A stretch of DNA of 10,835 bases from an uncultured Clostridiaceae bacterium. GTDB lineage: Bacteria; Bacillota; Clostridia; Lachnospirales; Lachnospiraceae. The stretch covers positions 1-10,835 of the forward strand of contig CATKZA010000021.1 of NCBI GenBank assembly GCA_949841235.1, in the 5' to 3' direction. The notes under the pieces were generated by a model that ran no database searches, was not told the origin of the DNA, and saw only the letters and a list, made by a program, of their open reading frames with translations. The translations under genes were made by a program, and so were the position numbers. Positions within the stretch are counted from its first letter, which is position 1. Every line of letters starts with the position of its first letter. Positions 1 through 6,207 of the stretch are shown in pieces.

Positions 1-6
1 ATCAGT

Positions 7-17
7 CCTCCTTTTTT
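7..17 (-). promoter_or_regulatory. Possible ribosome binding site of a minus-strand gene starting off the left edge
   Basis: Read on the minus strand, this stretch is AAAAAAGGAGG followed by ACTGAT up to the window edge. A strong Shine-Dalgarno about 6 bases from the edge suggests a gene on the minus strand whose start codon lies just outside the window, divergent from csrA. No coding sequence of it is visible, so this is inference from the site alone. Confidence 0.3.
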
Positions 18-170
18 CTGTACATATCTCCATTCTGTTGTAATGCTAAATGAAATATCATGCTTTTTGATGCGTCGGATAAAATTTGCAGGAACTATAT
101 GGCATGCCGTGCCTCAAGCCCCTATTTATCATGGCTTGGCCAATGTGCATTCGGTTATCCGATAGTTTTT

Positions 171-202
171 CCATGCAACATTTTATGCAAAGTGTTGCAT
201 GG
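171..202. repeat. 10-bp perfect inverted repeat upstream of csrA
   Basis: CCATGCAACA (171-180) and TGTTGCATGG (193-202) are perfect inverted repeats around a 12-base spacer. An outer pair, CAAGCC (115-120) and GGCTTG (205-210), could extend the structure. There is no T-tract, so it is not a terminator. It may be an operator or a leader hairpin of csrA. Just upstream, TCCGATAG (158-165) resembles a sigma-28 -10 box but has no good -35. Apart from this, positions 18-288 hold nothing I can call. Confidence 0.4.
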
Positions 203-288
203 GAGGCTTGAAGTCTTGTGCCACCTGGACAGGGGGATTTTTTGTAAATGGAAGACTTGGAGCCGGGATTGCAGAAATGAGGTTGGCT

Positions 289-543
289 ATGTTAAATTTG
301 ACAATTCGGCCGGGAGATTACCTTGCCATCGGCGATGAGATTCGGGTGGTTATCCTGGGAGGAAGCAAGAATAATGTGAAGGTCATGGTGGATGCGCCAA
401 AGTGCCTTGAAGTGGTGCGTGGCAGCGTTTTGGAGAGGGAGGCGGGCGTTTCGGAGGACAGGGAGGGGCTAAGAACATTTTATCCCGAAAAACCTCTTTC
501 GCCAAAAGAAATTCGCAGGCTGATTGCCAGCCAGACAAAGTGA
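289..543 (+). CDS. csrA: Divergent CsrA/RsmA-family RNA-binding translational regulator
   Basis: 84-residue CsrA-like protein. CsrA dimers bind GGA motifs in mRNA leaders and usually block translation; in Firmicutes the classic target is the flagellin mRNA. The start at 289 is chosen because residues 1-50 align without gaps to the CsrA fold (MLNLTIRPGD, then IGDEIRV, then VDAPK) and GAGG at 279-282 is well placed. Leu4, Arg7 and the RNA-contacting Arg44 are present, but position 6, normally Arg, is Ile. A C-terminal extension of about 30 residues, ending near ETIRRL-like charged sequence (KEIRRLIASQ), makes it longer than the usual 60-75. The flagellin gene follows 208 bases downstream and its leader carries two CsrA-type sites, so flagellin is the obvious target. 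The FliW partner is not in the window. Confidence 0.9.
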   Translation: MLNLTIRPGDYLAIGDEIRVVILGGSKNNVKVMVDAPKCLEVVRGSVLEREAGVSEDREGLRTFYPEKPLSPKEIRRLIASQTK

Positions 544-562
544 GGAGATTAGTAGCCGAAGG
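536..562 (+). promoter_or_regulatory. Candidate sigma-28 (SigD/FliA-type) flagellin promoter
   Basis: CAAA (536-539), exactly 15 bases, then GCCGAAGG (555-562). The sigma-28 consensus is TAAA-N15-GCCGATAA. The -35 matches 3 of 4 and the first five bases of the -10 match. The -35 lies inside the last codons of csrA and the -10 just after its stop. The predicted start near 569 gives flagellin a leader of about 183 bases. Based on motif and context only. Confidence 0.55.
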
Positions 563-636
563 AATGCTATCTACTCTCGATTTTAGCAGGATAGATCATG
601 GCAGGGCAGCCTAGGGCTTTGCTATTTTCTATAAAT

Positions 637-691
637 CTGGGCGGCGGCAGAACCGCTCAGGCATGACGATTGGGCGATGTTCATATCGCCC
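637..691 (+). promoter_or_regulatory. Two upstream hairpins of the flagellin mRNA leader
   Basis: Hairpin A pairs CTGGGCGG (637-644) with CCGCTCAG (653-660): 8 pairs, one of them G-U, with an 8-base loop. Hairpin B pairs GGGCGAT (672-678) with ATCGCCC (685-691): 7 perfect pairs with a 6-base loop. Neither is followed by a T-tract, so both look like leader or stability structures rather than terminators. They lie in series ahead of the CsrA-site hairpin. Confidence 0.55.
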
Positions 692-704
692 TGGTTTTAT
701 ACAA

Positions 705-744
705 CTGCCCAACCATGGATGGGGGCAGAGCAAACACAAGGAGG
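705..744 (+). promoter_or_regulatory. Paired CsrA binding sites in the flagellin leader
   Basis: CTGCCC (705-710) pairs with GGGCAG (723-728), presenting CATGGATGG in a 12-base loop; the GGA is at 717-719. The second site, ACAAGGAGGT (736-745), matches the SELEX consensus ACARGGAUGU at 9 of 10 bases and contains the Shine-Dalgarno AAGGAGG (738-744), 7 bases ahead of the ATG. The GGA cores are 23 bases apart. One hairpin-loop site plus one over the Shine-Dalgarno is the arrangement known for Bacillus subtilis hag. CsrA bound here would block ribosome entry. Confidence 0.7.
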
Positions 745-751
745 TAGTATT

Positions 752-1588
752 ATGATAGTACAGCACAATATGGCGGCACTGAATACCAACAGGCAGTTAG
801 GTGTTACAAACAAAACACTCTCAAAGAGCACGGAGAAATTGTCTTCCGGCTACCGGGTAAACCGTGCGGCGGACGATGCGGCAGGACTTTCCATCTCTGA
901 GAAGATGCGTGGACAGATCAGAGGTCTGAACCAGGCGTCTACCAATGCCCAGGATGGCCAGTCCCTGATTCAGACAGCAGAGGGTGCGCTGGGTGAGATT
1001 CACGAAGTGGTTCAGAGAATGCGGGAACTGGTTGTTCAGGCATCCAACGATACGAATGTATCTGCAGATCGCGCTGCCGTTGCTTTGGAATTGCAGGCAC
1101 TGTCCTCTGAAATTAATCGAATTGCATCTCAGACGGAGTTCAACACGATGAAGCTTCTTTCTGGTGGATTTAGCAATAAGGTTCTGCAGGTTGGTGCCAA
1201 CGCAAATCAGTTAATCAGGTTTAGCATTGATGCAATGACTGCTGATAAACTTGGCGTTACAGTTGCTACGATTGCATCCAAAGTAAATCCTGGTAATGCG
1301 ACTGGCTCTGGCATTACAGCGCTGATTACTACAGTGAACAAGGCACTTTCCCTTGTATCACAGCAGAGATCTAAGCTGGGTGCATTGCAGAACAGATTGG
1401 ATCACACCATTGCCAATGCGGACAACATGGCTGAGAACCTGCAGTCATCCGAGAGCAAGATTCGTGACGTTGACATGGCGAAGGAGATGGTTACTTACTC
1501 TGCGAAGTCCATTCTTCAGCAGGCAGGCCAGTCTATGTTGGCTCAGGCGAACCAGGCAACCCAGGGCGTGCTTTCACTGCTTCGCTAG
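752..1588 (+). CDS. hag: Flagellin (short, D0-D1 type)
   Basis: 278-residue flagellin, the subunit of the flagellar filament, exported by the flagellar type III apparatus. The start at 752 gives the typical N-terminus MIVQHNMAALNTNRQL and sits 7 bases after AAGGAGG; the open frame runs further upstream but without coding character. The N-terminal D0-D1 helices (about residues 1-140) include LSSGYRVNRAADDAAGL and QRMRELVVQ (88-96), the region recognised by TLR5 in other flagellins. The C-terminal D1-D0 helices begin near residue 190 and end in QANQATQGVLSLLR. Only a short linker joins the halves, so the surface domains D2/D3 are absent and the filament would be smooth. It is followed by its own terminator and appears monocistronic, controlled by sigma-28 and CsrA. 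Confidence 0.95.
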   Translation: MIVQHNMAALNTNRQLGVTNKTLSKSTEKLSSGYRVNRAADDAAGLSISEKMRGQIRGLNQASTNAQDGQSLIQTAEGALGEIHEVVQRMRELVVQASNDTNVSADRAAVALELQALSSEINRIASQTEFNTMKLLSGGFSNKVLQVGANANQLIRFSIDAMTADKLGVTVATIASKVNPGNATGSGITALITTVNKALSLVSQQRSKLGALQNRLDHTIANADNMAENLQSSESKIRDVDMAKEMVTYSAKSILQQAGQSMLAQANQATQGVLSLLR

Positions 1589-1597
1589 TGGTGGCGG

Positions 1598-1633
1598 CTT
1601 TTCTTTGGCGGATGCGCCGAGAAGGGTTTTTTT
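1598..1633 (+). terminator. Intrinsic terminator of the flagellin gene
   Basis: GGCG (1607-1610) pairs with CGCC (1615-1618) around GATG. The stem continues outward through TTCTTT against GAGAA with one bulged T and some G-U pairs, to C1598-G1626. It is followed directly by seven T (1627-1633). It starts 10 bases after the flagellin stop. Confidence 0.75.
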
Positions 1634-1692
1634 GGAATGGCGGTACGATGATAGCAATTTGAAAATAATAGTTTTCCCTATACCTAGGCAGG

Positions 1693-1725
1693 GCGAAAGA
1701 GGATGCATTGCGCATCCTCTTTTGC
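1693..1725. terminator. Second hairpin terminator, possibly bidirectional
   Basis: AAAGAGGATGC (1696-1706) and GCATCCTCTTT (1712-1722) form 11 perfect pairs around ATTGC, extendable by three outer pairs. The 3' side ends in TCTTTT and the 5' side begins with AAA, so it could act on either strand. It backs up the terminator 60 bases upstream. Confidence 0.6.
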
Positions 1726-1810
1726 ATTGCTTTATCGTTTACCTGATTATTCAATAGAAAATATTCATGCCTATAGGAACAAATTATTGGATTGTGTAGT
1801 CCGATTTTAA

Positions 1811-2060
1811 AATGATTTCGCTGATTGTGTATTTGAGGAAAGCGATAAAAACGAGGCTCCAACGGATGAAACTCCAGCGGACGAGGCTCAATCAGATGAA
1901 GATAGGGCGCAAGTTTTGGATTAACTGCGTGATGGATGAAAAGGATCTGGGGAAGGTGCACTTTATGGGACATATATCTTTCTTTGATGCGGAGAGGTAT
2001 ACGAAGAAGCAGATGATTGCATTTGCAAAATCAATTCATTTGAAGCAGGGGCGACGATAA
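1811..2060 (+). pseudogene. Probable frameshifted gene remnant with an acidic segment
   Basis: Two frames look coding in succession. From 1811 to 1924 one frame reads an acidic, Ala/Pro-rich stretch (EAPTDETPADEAQSDE, then RAQVLD and a stop) with no start codon. A second frame, open from an ATG at 1812 to a stop at 2058-2060, reads basic and unnatural over that part, then becomes protein-like from about 1923 (MDEKDLGKVHFMGH, then FFDAERYTKKQMIAFAKSI). The simplest reading is one decayed gene tail with a frameshift near 1920; the 5' part is missing. Alternatively, 1812-2060 is an 82-residue gene of unknown function. It ends 6 bases before a strong terminator, which supports former transcription. 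I do not recognise the family. Confidence 0.35.
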
Positions 2061-2066
2061 GATAAT

Positions 2067-2102
2067 GCCCCCCTGGGCTTTGTACTGCCTAGGGGGGCTT
2101 TT
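2067..2102 (+). terminator. Strong intrinsic terminator
   Basis: GCCCCCCTGGGC (2067-2078) pairs with GCCTAGGGGGGC (2087-2098): 12 pairs, one G-U, with an 8-base loop, followed by TTTT. It closes the flagellar region. Confidence 0.85.
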
Positions 2103-2635
2103 AAGGGAGTCGCAATAATGTATTGGGATTATGAAGTATCACATCCAGATTGCTTTATCTTATGTAAATGTGTAGGAATGAAGTTTCGTTCATCTGGATA
2201 TGACACGATTGCAATATACCACATTTTTGTGTCGCATGCAAATCTGCTTGTCGTTTTTTGGGGCATTTTGTCGTGAAATGGGAGGGGGAAATGTGCTTTT
2301 TCTGAAGGAATGTTTACAGTATGTTCATAAATGCTGCTGTTCGGGTCGTCATATTTGTCGTTCGGGTCGCGAAGAATAAAAATAAAAGTTAAATGTAAAT
2401 TTTTTGTGAACTTCGATAATCGAGGATGGGGCAACGGTCTGCCAATTCTTGAACTATTATTTTTCAACATCGGCAAGAACGCAAATTAAACCAATTAAAC
2501 GTTGTATTCTTATTTGAATTATACCTCTCTTGTTTTTCCCATTCTCATCTGATGTACTGAATGGGTAAAATTTTTCTTCTGTGAGGTATTCAAAGGAGCA
2601 AGACAAGGAGGGCGAGAGCGAAGTAGGGATAGTGA
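2103..2635. other. AT-rich gap with no convincing gene
   Basis: No reading frame here has family features. The best small candidate is a 52-codon plus-strand frame at 2118-2276 (MYWDYEVSHPDCF...), preceded by AGGGAG at 2104-2109, but nothing else supports it. Another 52-codon frame at 2331-2489 lacks a ribosome binding site. GTTCGGGTCG occurs twice (near 2339 and 2360) as a short direct repeat. The base composition is more A+T-rich than the flanking genes, as in decayed or acquired DNA. Confidence 0.4.
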
Positions 2636-2664
2636 TTGATTATGGGTTGGAATCATGGTATGAT
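2636..2664 (+). promoter_or_regulatory. Extended -10 sigma-A promoter of the ATPase-TPR operon
   Basis: TTGATT (2636-2641), 17 bases, then TATGAT (2659-2664), preceded by TGG so that it is also an extended -10. The predicted start is near 2671, giving a leader of about 36 bases with AGGAGG at 2693-2698. The pair of genes therefore has its own promoter, independent of the flagellar genes. Confidence 0.75.
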
Positions 2665-2706
2665 AACATCAATGCTGACAAAAACTTTCATTAGGAGGAG
2701 TATGTG

Positions 2707-4002
2707 ATGAAATATGCAGCCCGAGTTTCAGAAATGATCAATGCCTTTTCGCCGGCGCCATTGCAGAGGGAGCAGATGGAGGAATTTTACTGCAAGGATA
2801 CGATGGAGTTTCGTACCAGCGATAAGTACGACTCTCCCATAGAGGATATCTATGATGCCTGTCGGGAGAACCAGGAGTGCATGGCCTTTCTGCTGCTGGG
2901 ACACCGGGGGTGCGGGAAAAGCACGGAACTGAACAGGATGTCCGAGAGGCTGGCTGACGAAGGCTATCATGTAAAGATTATCAAATGCACCAAGGACTTG
3001 GATTTGGTCAACATGGTGCATTCAGATCTCTTTATTCTGATGGGGGAGGCTCTGCTGCAAATGGCTGAGGAATCGGGGTGCAATCTGAGTCAGGATATGA
3101 TAGGGAGAATTGAGAATTTCTGGTGCGAGGGCACAGAAACCATGGTATCCCAAGAGGTGGAAGCCGCTTCCTTGGAAGAGGGCGCATCTGTGGGTACAGG
3201 AATTTTTGCAAATATTTTTAGCGTCTTTGCAAAGATTAAGATGGATTTAAAATACAATGAAGAGTCTAGAAAAGAATATCGGAAAAGAATCCGCATTCGC
3301 TCCAGCGAATGGATAGAGATCTTGGCGGGCATTTCAGAAAAGATTGCCGGGCATAATGATGGAAAGCGTCCCATCATTATTTTCGAGGATTTGGATAAAT
3401 TGAATCCCGAGGATGCTTGGAAGGTATTTTATAATTATGAGGCAATCCTTTCAGGAATGAACTTTCCGGTCATCTATACTTTTCCCATCAGCCTCTCCTA
3501 TGATGTCAAGTTTTCTGCCATGGAGAGCTATTTCGTGACAAAGACTCTTCCCATGATTAAGATCCAGACCATGGAGGGGGAGGATTTTCAGGATGGCATT
3601 GACGTGATAGAAGAGATTGTGGCAAAGCGCACTGAGTTGGAACTATTTGGAGAGGGCGTGTTAAAGAAACTGATTCAGAGTACGGGAGGCTCCCTGCGGG
3701 ATTTATTCATGGCGATTAATGCATCGGCAAAGAGAGCGGTGCGCAGGGACAGCCGGACGGTTTCCATGGAGGATGCCGGGCGTGCGCTGGAGGAGTTAAA
3801 GACCTCCCTGACCCGGCGGATTGAGAAAAAGGACTATCAATTCTTAGCAAATATTTACCGGGGCAATAAAGAGCAGATAGAGGATAAGGAGATGCTTCTA
3901 AATATGCTTCAGGCATCGGTGGTTTTGGAATATAATGGCAAGCGGTGGCACAATGTCCACCCGCTGGTAATAGATTTTTTGAAAGGGCAGGGATTGGATT
4001 AG
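2707..4002 (+). CDS. P-loop/AAA+ ATPase of a two-gene ATPase-TPR system
   Basis: 431-residue cytoplasmic NTPase. ATG 2707 is chosen (8 bases after AGGAGG); GTG 2704 in the same frame is also possible. Walker A is GHRGCGKST (65-73), preceded by hydrophobic FLLL. Walker B is IIIFEDLDK (223-231) with acidic catalytic residues. A sensor-1-like strand follows (IYTFPISLSYD), then a sensor-2-like GGSLRDLF, then a C-terminal region that looks like a winged helix ending in VHPLVIDFLKG. The order resembles Orc1/Cdc6-like AAA+ and the ATPase core of STAND proteins. There is no membrane segment or visible nuclease motif. The next gene begins one base after the stop, so the products likely act together: the ATPase as switch, the TPR protein as sensor or adaptor. 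The substrate is unknown. Confidence 0.85.
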   Translation: MKYAARVSEMINAFSPAPLQREQMEEFYCKDTMEFRTSDKYDSPIEDIYDACRENQECMAFLLLGHRGCGKSTELNRMSERLADEGYHVKIIKCTKDLDLVNMVHSDLFILMGEALLQMAEESGCNLSQDMIGRIENFWCEGTETMVSQEVEAASLEEGASVGTGIFANIFSVFAKIKMDLKYNEESRKEYRKRIRIRSSEWIEILAGISEKIAGHNDGKRPIIIFEDLDKLNPEDAWKVFYNYEAILSGMNFPVIYTFPISLSYDVKFSAMESYFVTKTLPMIKIQTMEGEDFQDGIDVIEEIVAKRTELELFGEGVLKKLIQSTGGSLRDLFMAINASAKRAVRRDSRTVSMEDAGRALEELKTSLTRRIEKKDYQFLANIYRGNKEQIEDKEMLLNMLQASVVLEYNGKRWHNVHPLVIDFLKGQGLD

Positions 4003-4003
4003 G

Positions 4004-5518
4004 ATGGCAGAAAGCAATCAGGAAGGGTATCGTTCATTGGGCTGGATTATCAATGAATCGGAGCAGGGGATCTATCTGGTGGTGGCCGACGAGGACATGC
4101 AGCAGGAAATCGCCAGAATATATGGCCGGGGCATGGTGGAAGTATACGACTGCCGCCAGCATCCCGGAAACTACTCCTTTCAGGAATTGCAAGCATGGGT
4201 CGCCGGTTTTCCGGAGGTCCAGGCATTTCTCATTGCCAATTTTCACTTGGCATTGCAGGAAGAAGAGGGATTGCGCCGCCTGAACTTTAGCAGGGATATG
4301 CTGGAGGGACTGGGGAAGAACCTGATATTCCTGACTACGCCCTATGGGGATGAGAGGCTGGCCACCGGGGCCTATGATTTCTATTCATTTATCAAGTTGC
4401 GGATTGCCTTTCAAGGCTATGAGGAAGAGGGGGAGGAGGAGCATGAGACACTGCCTTCCGAGAAGAATGAGATAGAGATGGGCGAGAGGGAGAATTTGCG
4501 TGAAGTGATGAATAAAGCCAATGCATTAGTGGAACAGGCTTGGCATGCGCAAGAGTGGGCGGAATATGTTGAGAGCAGACGACTGCTGTTGCAGGCGAGG
4601 GAAATTAAGGAAAAACTGCTGGATGAGGGGCATGTGGAACTGGCAGAGATTGACCACGATTTGGCATTCTTATGTGAGAAGCAGGGAAAGTATGGGGAAG
4701 CGGAAGCCTTGTATCAAAAAAGTTTGAGGATAACAGAGAAAGTATTGGGAGAGGAGCATCCAAATACGGCAACCGGTTATAGCAATCTGGCATTGGTGTA
4801 TGAGAAACAGGCAAGGTACAGGGAAGCGGAAATCATGCAGCAAAAAAGTTTGGAGATTAGAAGGAAAATATTGGGAGAAGAGCATTTAGATACTGCCAAC
4901 AGTTATAATAATTTGGCATACATATATGAGAAACAGGGGAAGTACAGGACAGCGGAGACCCTGTATCAAAAAAGTAAAGAGATTAGGGAGAGGGTATTTG
5001 GAGAAGAGCATCCAGATACGGCGACAAGCTATAAAAATCTGGCAGGAGTGTATGAGAGTCAGGGAAACTACAGGAAGGCGGAAGTGCTGTATGAAAAAAG
5101 CTTGGAGATAAAGGAGGAATTATTAGGGGAAGAGCATCCAGATACAGCGAGAGGTTATAATAATCTGGCAGGAATATATAAACTTCAGGGAAAATATGTG
5201 GAAGCGGAAGCGCTACATGAAAAAAGTTTGGAGATAAAGGAGAAATTATTAGGAGAGGAGCATCCAGATACGGCGATTGGTTATAATAATCTGGCAGGAG
5301 TATATGGGAGGCAGGGAAAGCATGAAAAGGCGGTGACTTATTATCTCAAGGCATATGTAATCTCGCTTCGCATGCTTGGGCGGAATCATCCGGATACACA
5401 GATGGTTTATGATAACATTGAGCAGGCTTACACGGATTGGAATCCGGCAGGGGATTTCCCGCAGTGGCTGGAGGATCAGGTGGGAGAACCGGAGGATTCC
5501 CCTGTCGGGGATGATTGA
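4004..5518 (+). CDS. TPR-repeat protein with an uncharacterised N-terminal domain, partner of the upstream ATPase
   Basis: 504 residues, no signal peptide or membrane segment. Residues 1-138 form a compact alpha/beta-looking domain with LNFSRD (93-98) and a FLTTPYGDERL...DFYSF stretch (109-129). This recalls a region I have seen in STAND/TPR proteins of other bacteria (N-R-x-x-L, then a P-x-x-x-x-L...DF-x-S pattern), but I cannot name it. An acidic linker (about 139-165) and a helical lead-in precede six tandem 42-residue repeats (212-463) of the kinesin-light-chain/TPR_12 type, with signature EEHPDTA..YNNLA.VYE.QGKY..AE.LY. A half repeat and an acidic tail follow. The start codon lies 1 base after the ATPase stop with only a weak ribosome binding site, suggesting translational coupling. 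The TPR superhelix likely binds a protein ligand. Confidence 0.85.
   Translation: MAESNQEGYRSLGWIINESEQGIYLVVADEDMQQEIARIYGRGMVEVYDCRQHPGNYSFQELQAWVAGFPEVQAFLIANFHLALQEEEGLRRLNFSRDMLEGLGKNLIFLTTPYGDERLATGAYDFYSFIKLRIAFQGYEEEGEEEHETLPSEKNEIEMGERENLREVMNKANALVEQAWHAQEWAEYVESRRLLLQAREIKEKLLDEGHVELAEIDHDLAFLCEKQGKYGEAEALYQKSLRITEKVLGEEHPNTATGYSNLALVYEKQARYREAEIMQQKSLEIRRKILGEEHLDTANSYNNLAYIYEKQGKYRTAETLYQKSKEIRERVFGEEHPDTATSYKNLAGVYESQGNYRKAEVLYEKSLEIKEELLGEEHPDTARGYNNLAGIYKLQGKYVEAEALHEKSLEIKEKLLGEEHPDTAIGYNNLAGVYGRQGKHEKAVTYYLKAYVISLRMLGRNHPDTQMVYDNIEQAYTDWNPAGDFPQWLEDQVGEPEDSPVGDD
4637..5392 (+). repeat. Six tandem 126-bp coding repeats (TPR units)
   Basis: Each unit encodes 42 residues. The last inner units are very similar at the DNA level: GAGCATCCAGATAC recurs at 126-base intervals around 5010, 5136 and 5262, and the stretches about 5097-5180 and 5223-5306 differ at only a few positions, mostly third bases. 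Near-identical neighbouring units suggest recent duplication or ongoing recombination that can change the repeat number. Confidence 0.85.
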
Positions 5519-5523
5519 TTGTG

Positions 5524-5565
5524 GTGAAAAGTAACATGGTTATATGGCTCTCTGTTACTATTCAC
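5524..5565. repeat. Inverted pair of the foldback-element end motif
   Basis: GTGAAAAGTAAC (5524-5535) is the reverse complement of the element end GTTACTATTCAC (5554-5565) with one mismatch, across 18 bases. It lies just after the TPR gene stop and outside the predicted element. It may be an older solo end, or part of a preferred target. Confidence 0.6.
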
Positions 5566-6151
5566 AGTCGATGTGAATAGATAATAACTTATTATCCATC
5601 AATAGTTTATGCTTTTGCAGACCATTTTCAATGTTTTGAAGAGTTTTTTGCTGAAGTCTGCGAAAGCATCCAAAAAGAAAACTGGACGCACCTTGCAATA
5701 TTACGACTTTCGGAGGGAACTATATGCTTTGCGGTTTCGATGCATGATTTATGTGCCTCTCCGATAACTCGCATCATGCAACCGATTTCATGTATTTTCC
5801 GACAGAGGCACTCGCGAATCGCCGACACTTACGAGATGTTTTTTATCTCGTTATGTGTCGTGGCGTTATGAGCGGTAGCGAAAGCGTGCCTCTTAGGAAA
5901 ATACTGAAACGGTGCATGCTGTTCAGACAATGCTGCGAGGCACATATCCATCGAAACCCTGCAAAGCAAAGTTCCCTTGCGAAAGTCTACATTGTCTAGC
6001 GGTGCGTCCAGTTTTCCTTTTCGGATGCGGTGCAAAATATTGTAGCAAAAAACTTTTTACAATTTTGAATGGTCTGCAAAAATCAAAGGTTCAAAGGATA
6101 ATAAGTTATTATCTGTTTTTCACGCTCGACCGTGAATAGTAACGGCTCTCT
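5546..6151. repeat. 8-bp direct repeats flanking the foldback element (target site duplication)
   Basis: GGCTCTCT occurs at 5546-5553 and 6144-6151, directly abutting the two terminal inverted repeats. An exact 8-bp repeat at both borders is what insertion by a transposase making 8-bp staggered cuts leaves. Confidence 0.7.
5554..6143. mobile_element. 590-bp foldback MITE-like element (giant imperfect palindrome)
   Basis: The ends are perfect 12-bp inverted repeats, GTTACTATTCAC (5554-5565) and GTGAATAGTAAC (6132-6143). The two arms match along almost their whole length in blocks: GATAATAACTTATTATCC, TTTTGCAGACCATT, AGTTTTTTGCT, GAAAACTGGACGCACC, AGGGAACT, GGTTTCGATG, ATGTGCCTC, TATTTTCC. The centre is a hairpin: CGACAC (5823-5828) pairs with GTGTCG (5855-5860) and CGAGAT (5832-5837) with ATCTCG (5845-5850), around GTTTTTT. 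No reading frame encodes a transposase; the short frames inside are mirror images of each other. It would be a non-autonomous element mobilised in trans. Alternatively it is a long structured RNA gene with symmetric arms. The 8-bp flanking duplication favours a mobile element. Confidence 0.8.
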
Positions 6152-6172
6152 GAATTCCCCGGCAGAATACGG

Positions 6173-6201
6173 TTGACATTCTGGAGAAATCCCGCTATAA
6201 T
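6173..6201 (+). promoter_or_regulatory. Consensus sigma-A promoter of aspS
   Basis: TTGACA (6173-6178), 17 bases, TATAAT (6196-6201): a perfect consensus match with ideal spacing. Transcription should start near 6208. The foldback element ends 29 bases upstream of the -35. Confidence 0.95.
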
Positions 6202-6207
6202 CTATGC

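Noticed and set aside
139..165. Possible sigma-28 promoter ahead of csrA (TCCGATAG -10)
   Set aside because: No TAAA-like -35 at 15 bases; the nearest candidate (CCAA) has the wrong spacing.
677..751. Upstream extension of the flagellin frame
   Set aside because: The added 25 residues are not flagellin-like and overlap the leader hairpins; the start at 752 has the Shine-Dalgarno and the canonical N-terminus.
2129..2476. 115-codon minus-strand frame in the AT-rich gap
   Set aside because: No Shine-Dalgarno, no domain and irregular composition; the gap more likely holds non-coding or decayed DNA.
4637..5392. Regularly spaced repeats as a CRISPR array
   Set aside because: The 126-base period is in frame and encodes TPR units; there are no unique spacers or short palindromic repeats.
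5751..6139. Short open frames inside the 590-bp palindrome
   Set aside because: They occur as mirror copies on both strands because the sequence is palindromic; none has a ribosome binding site or transposase-like residues.
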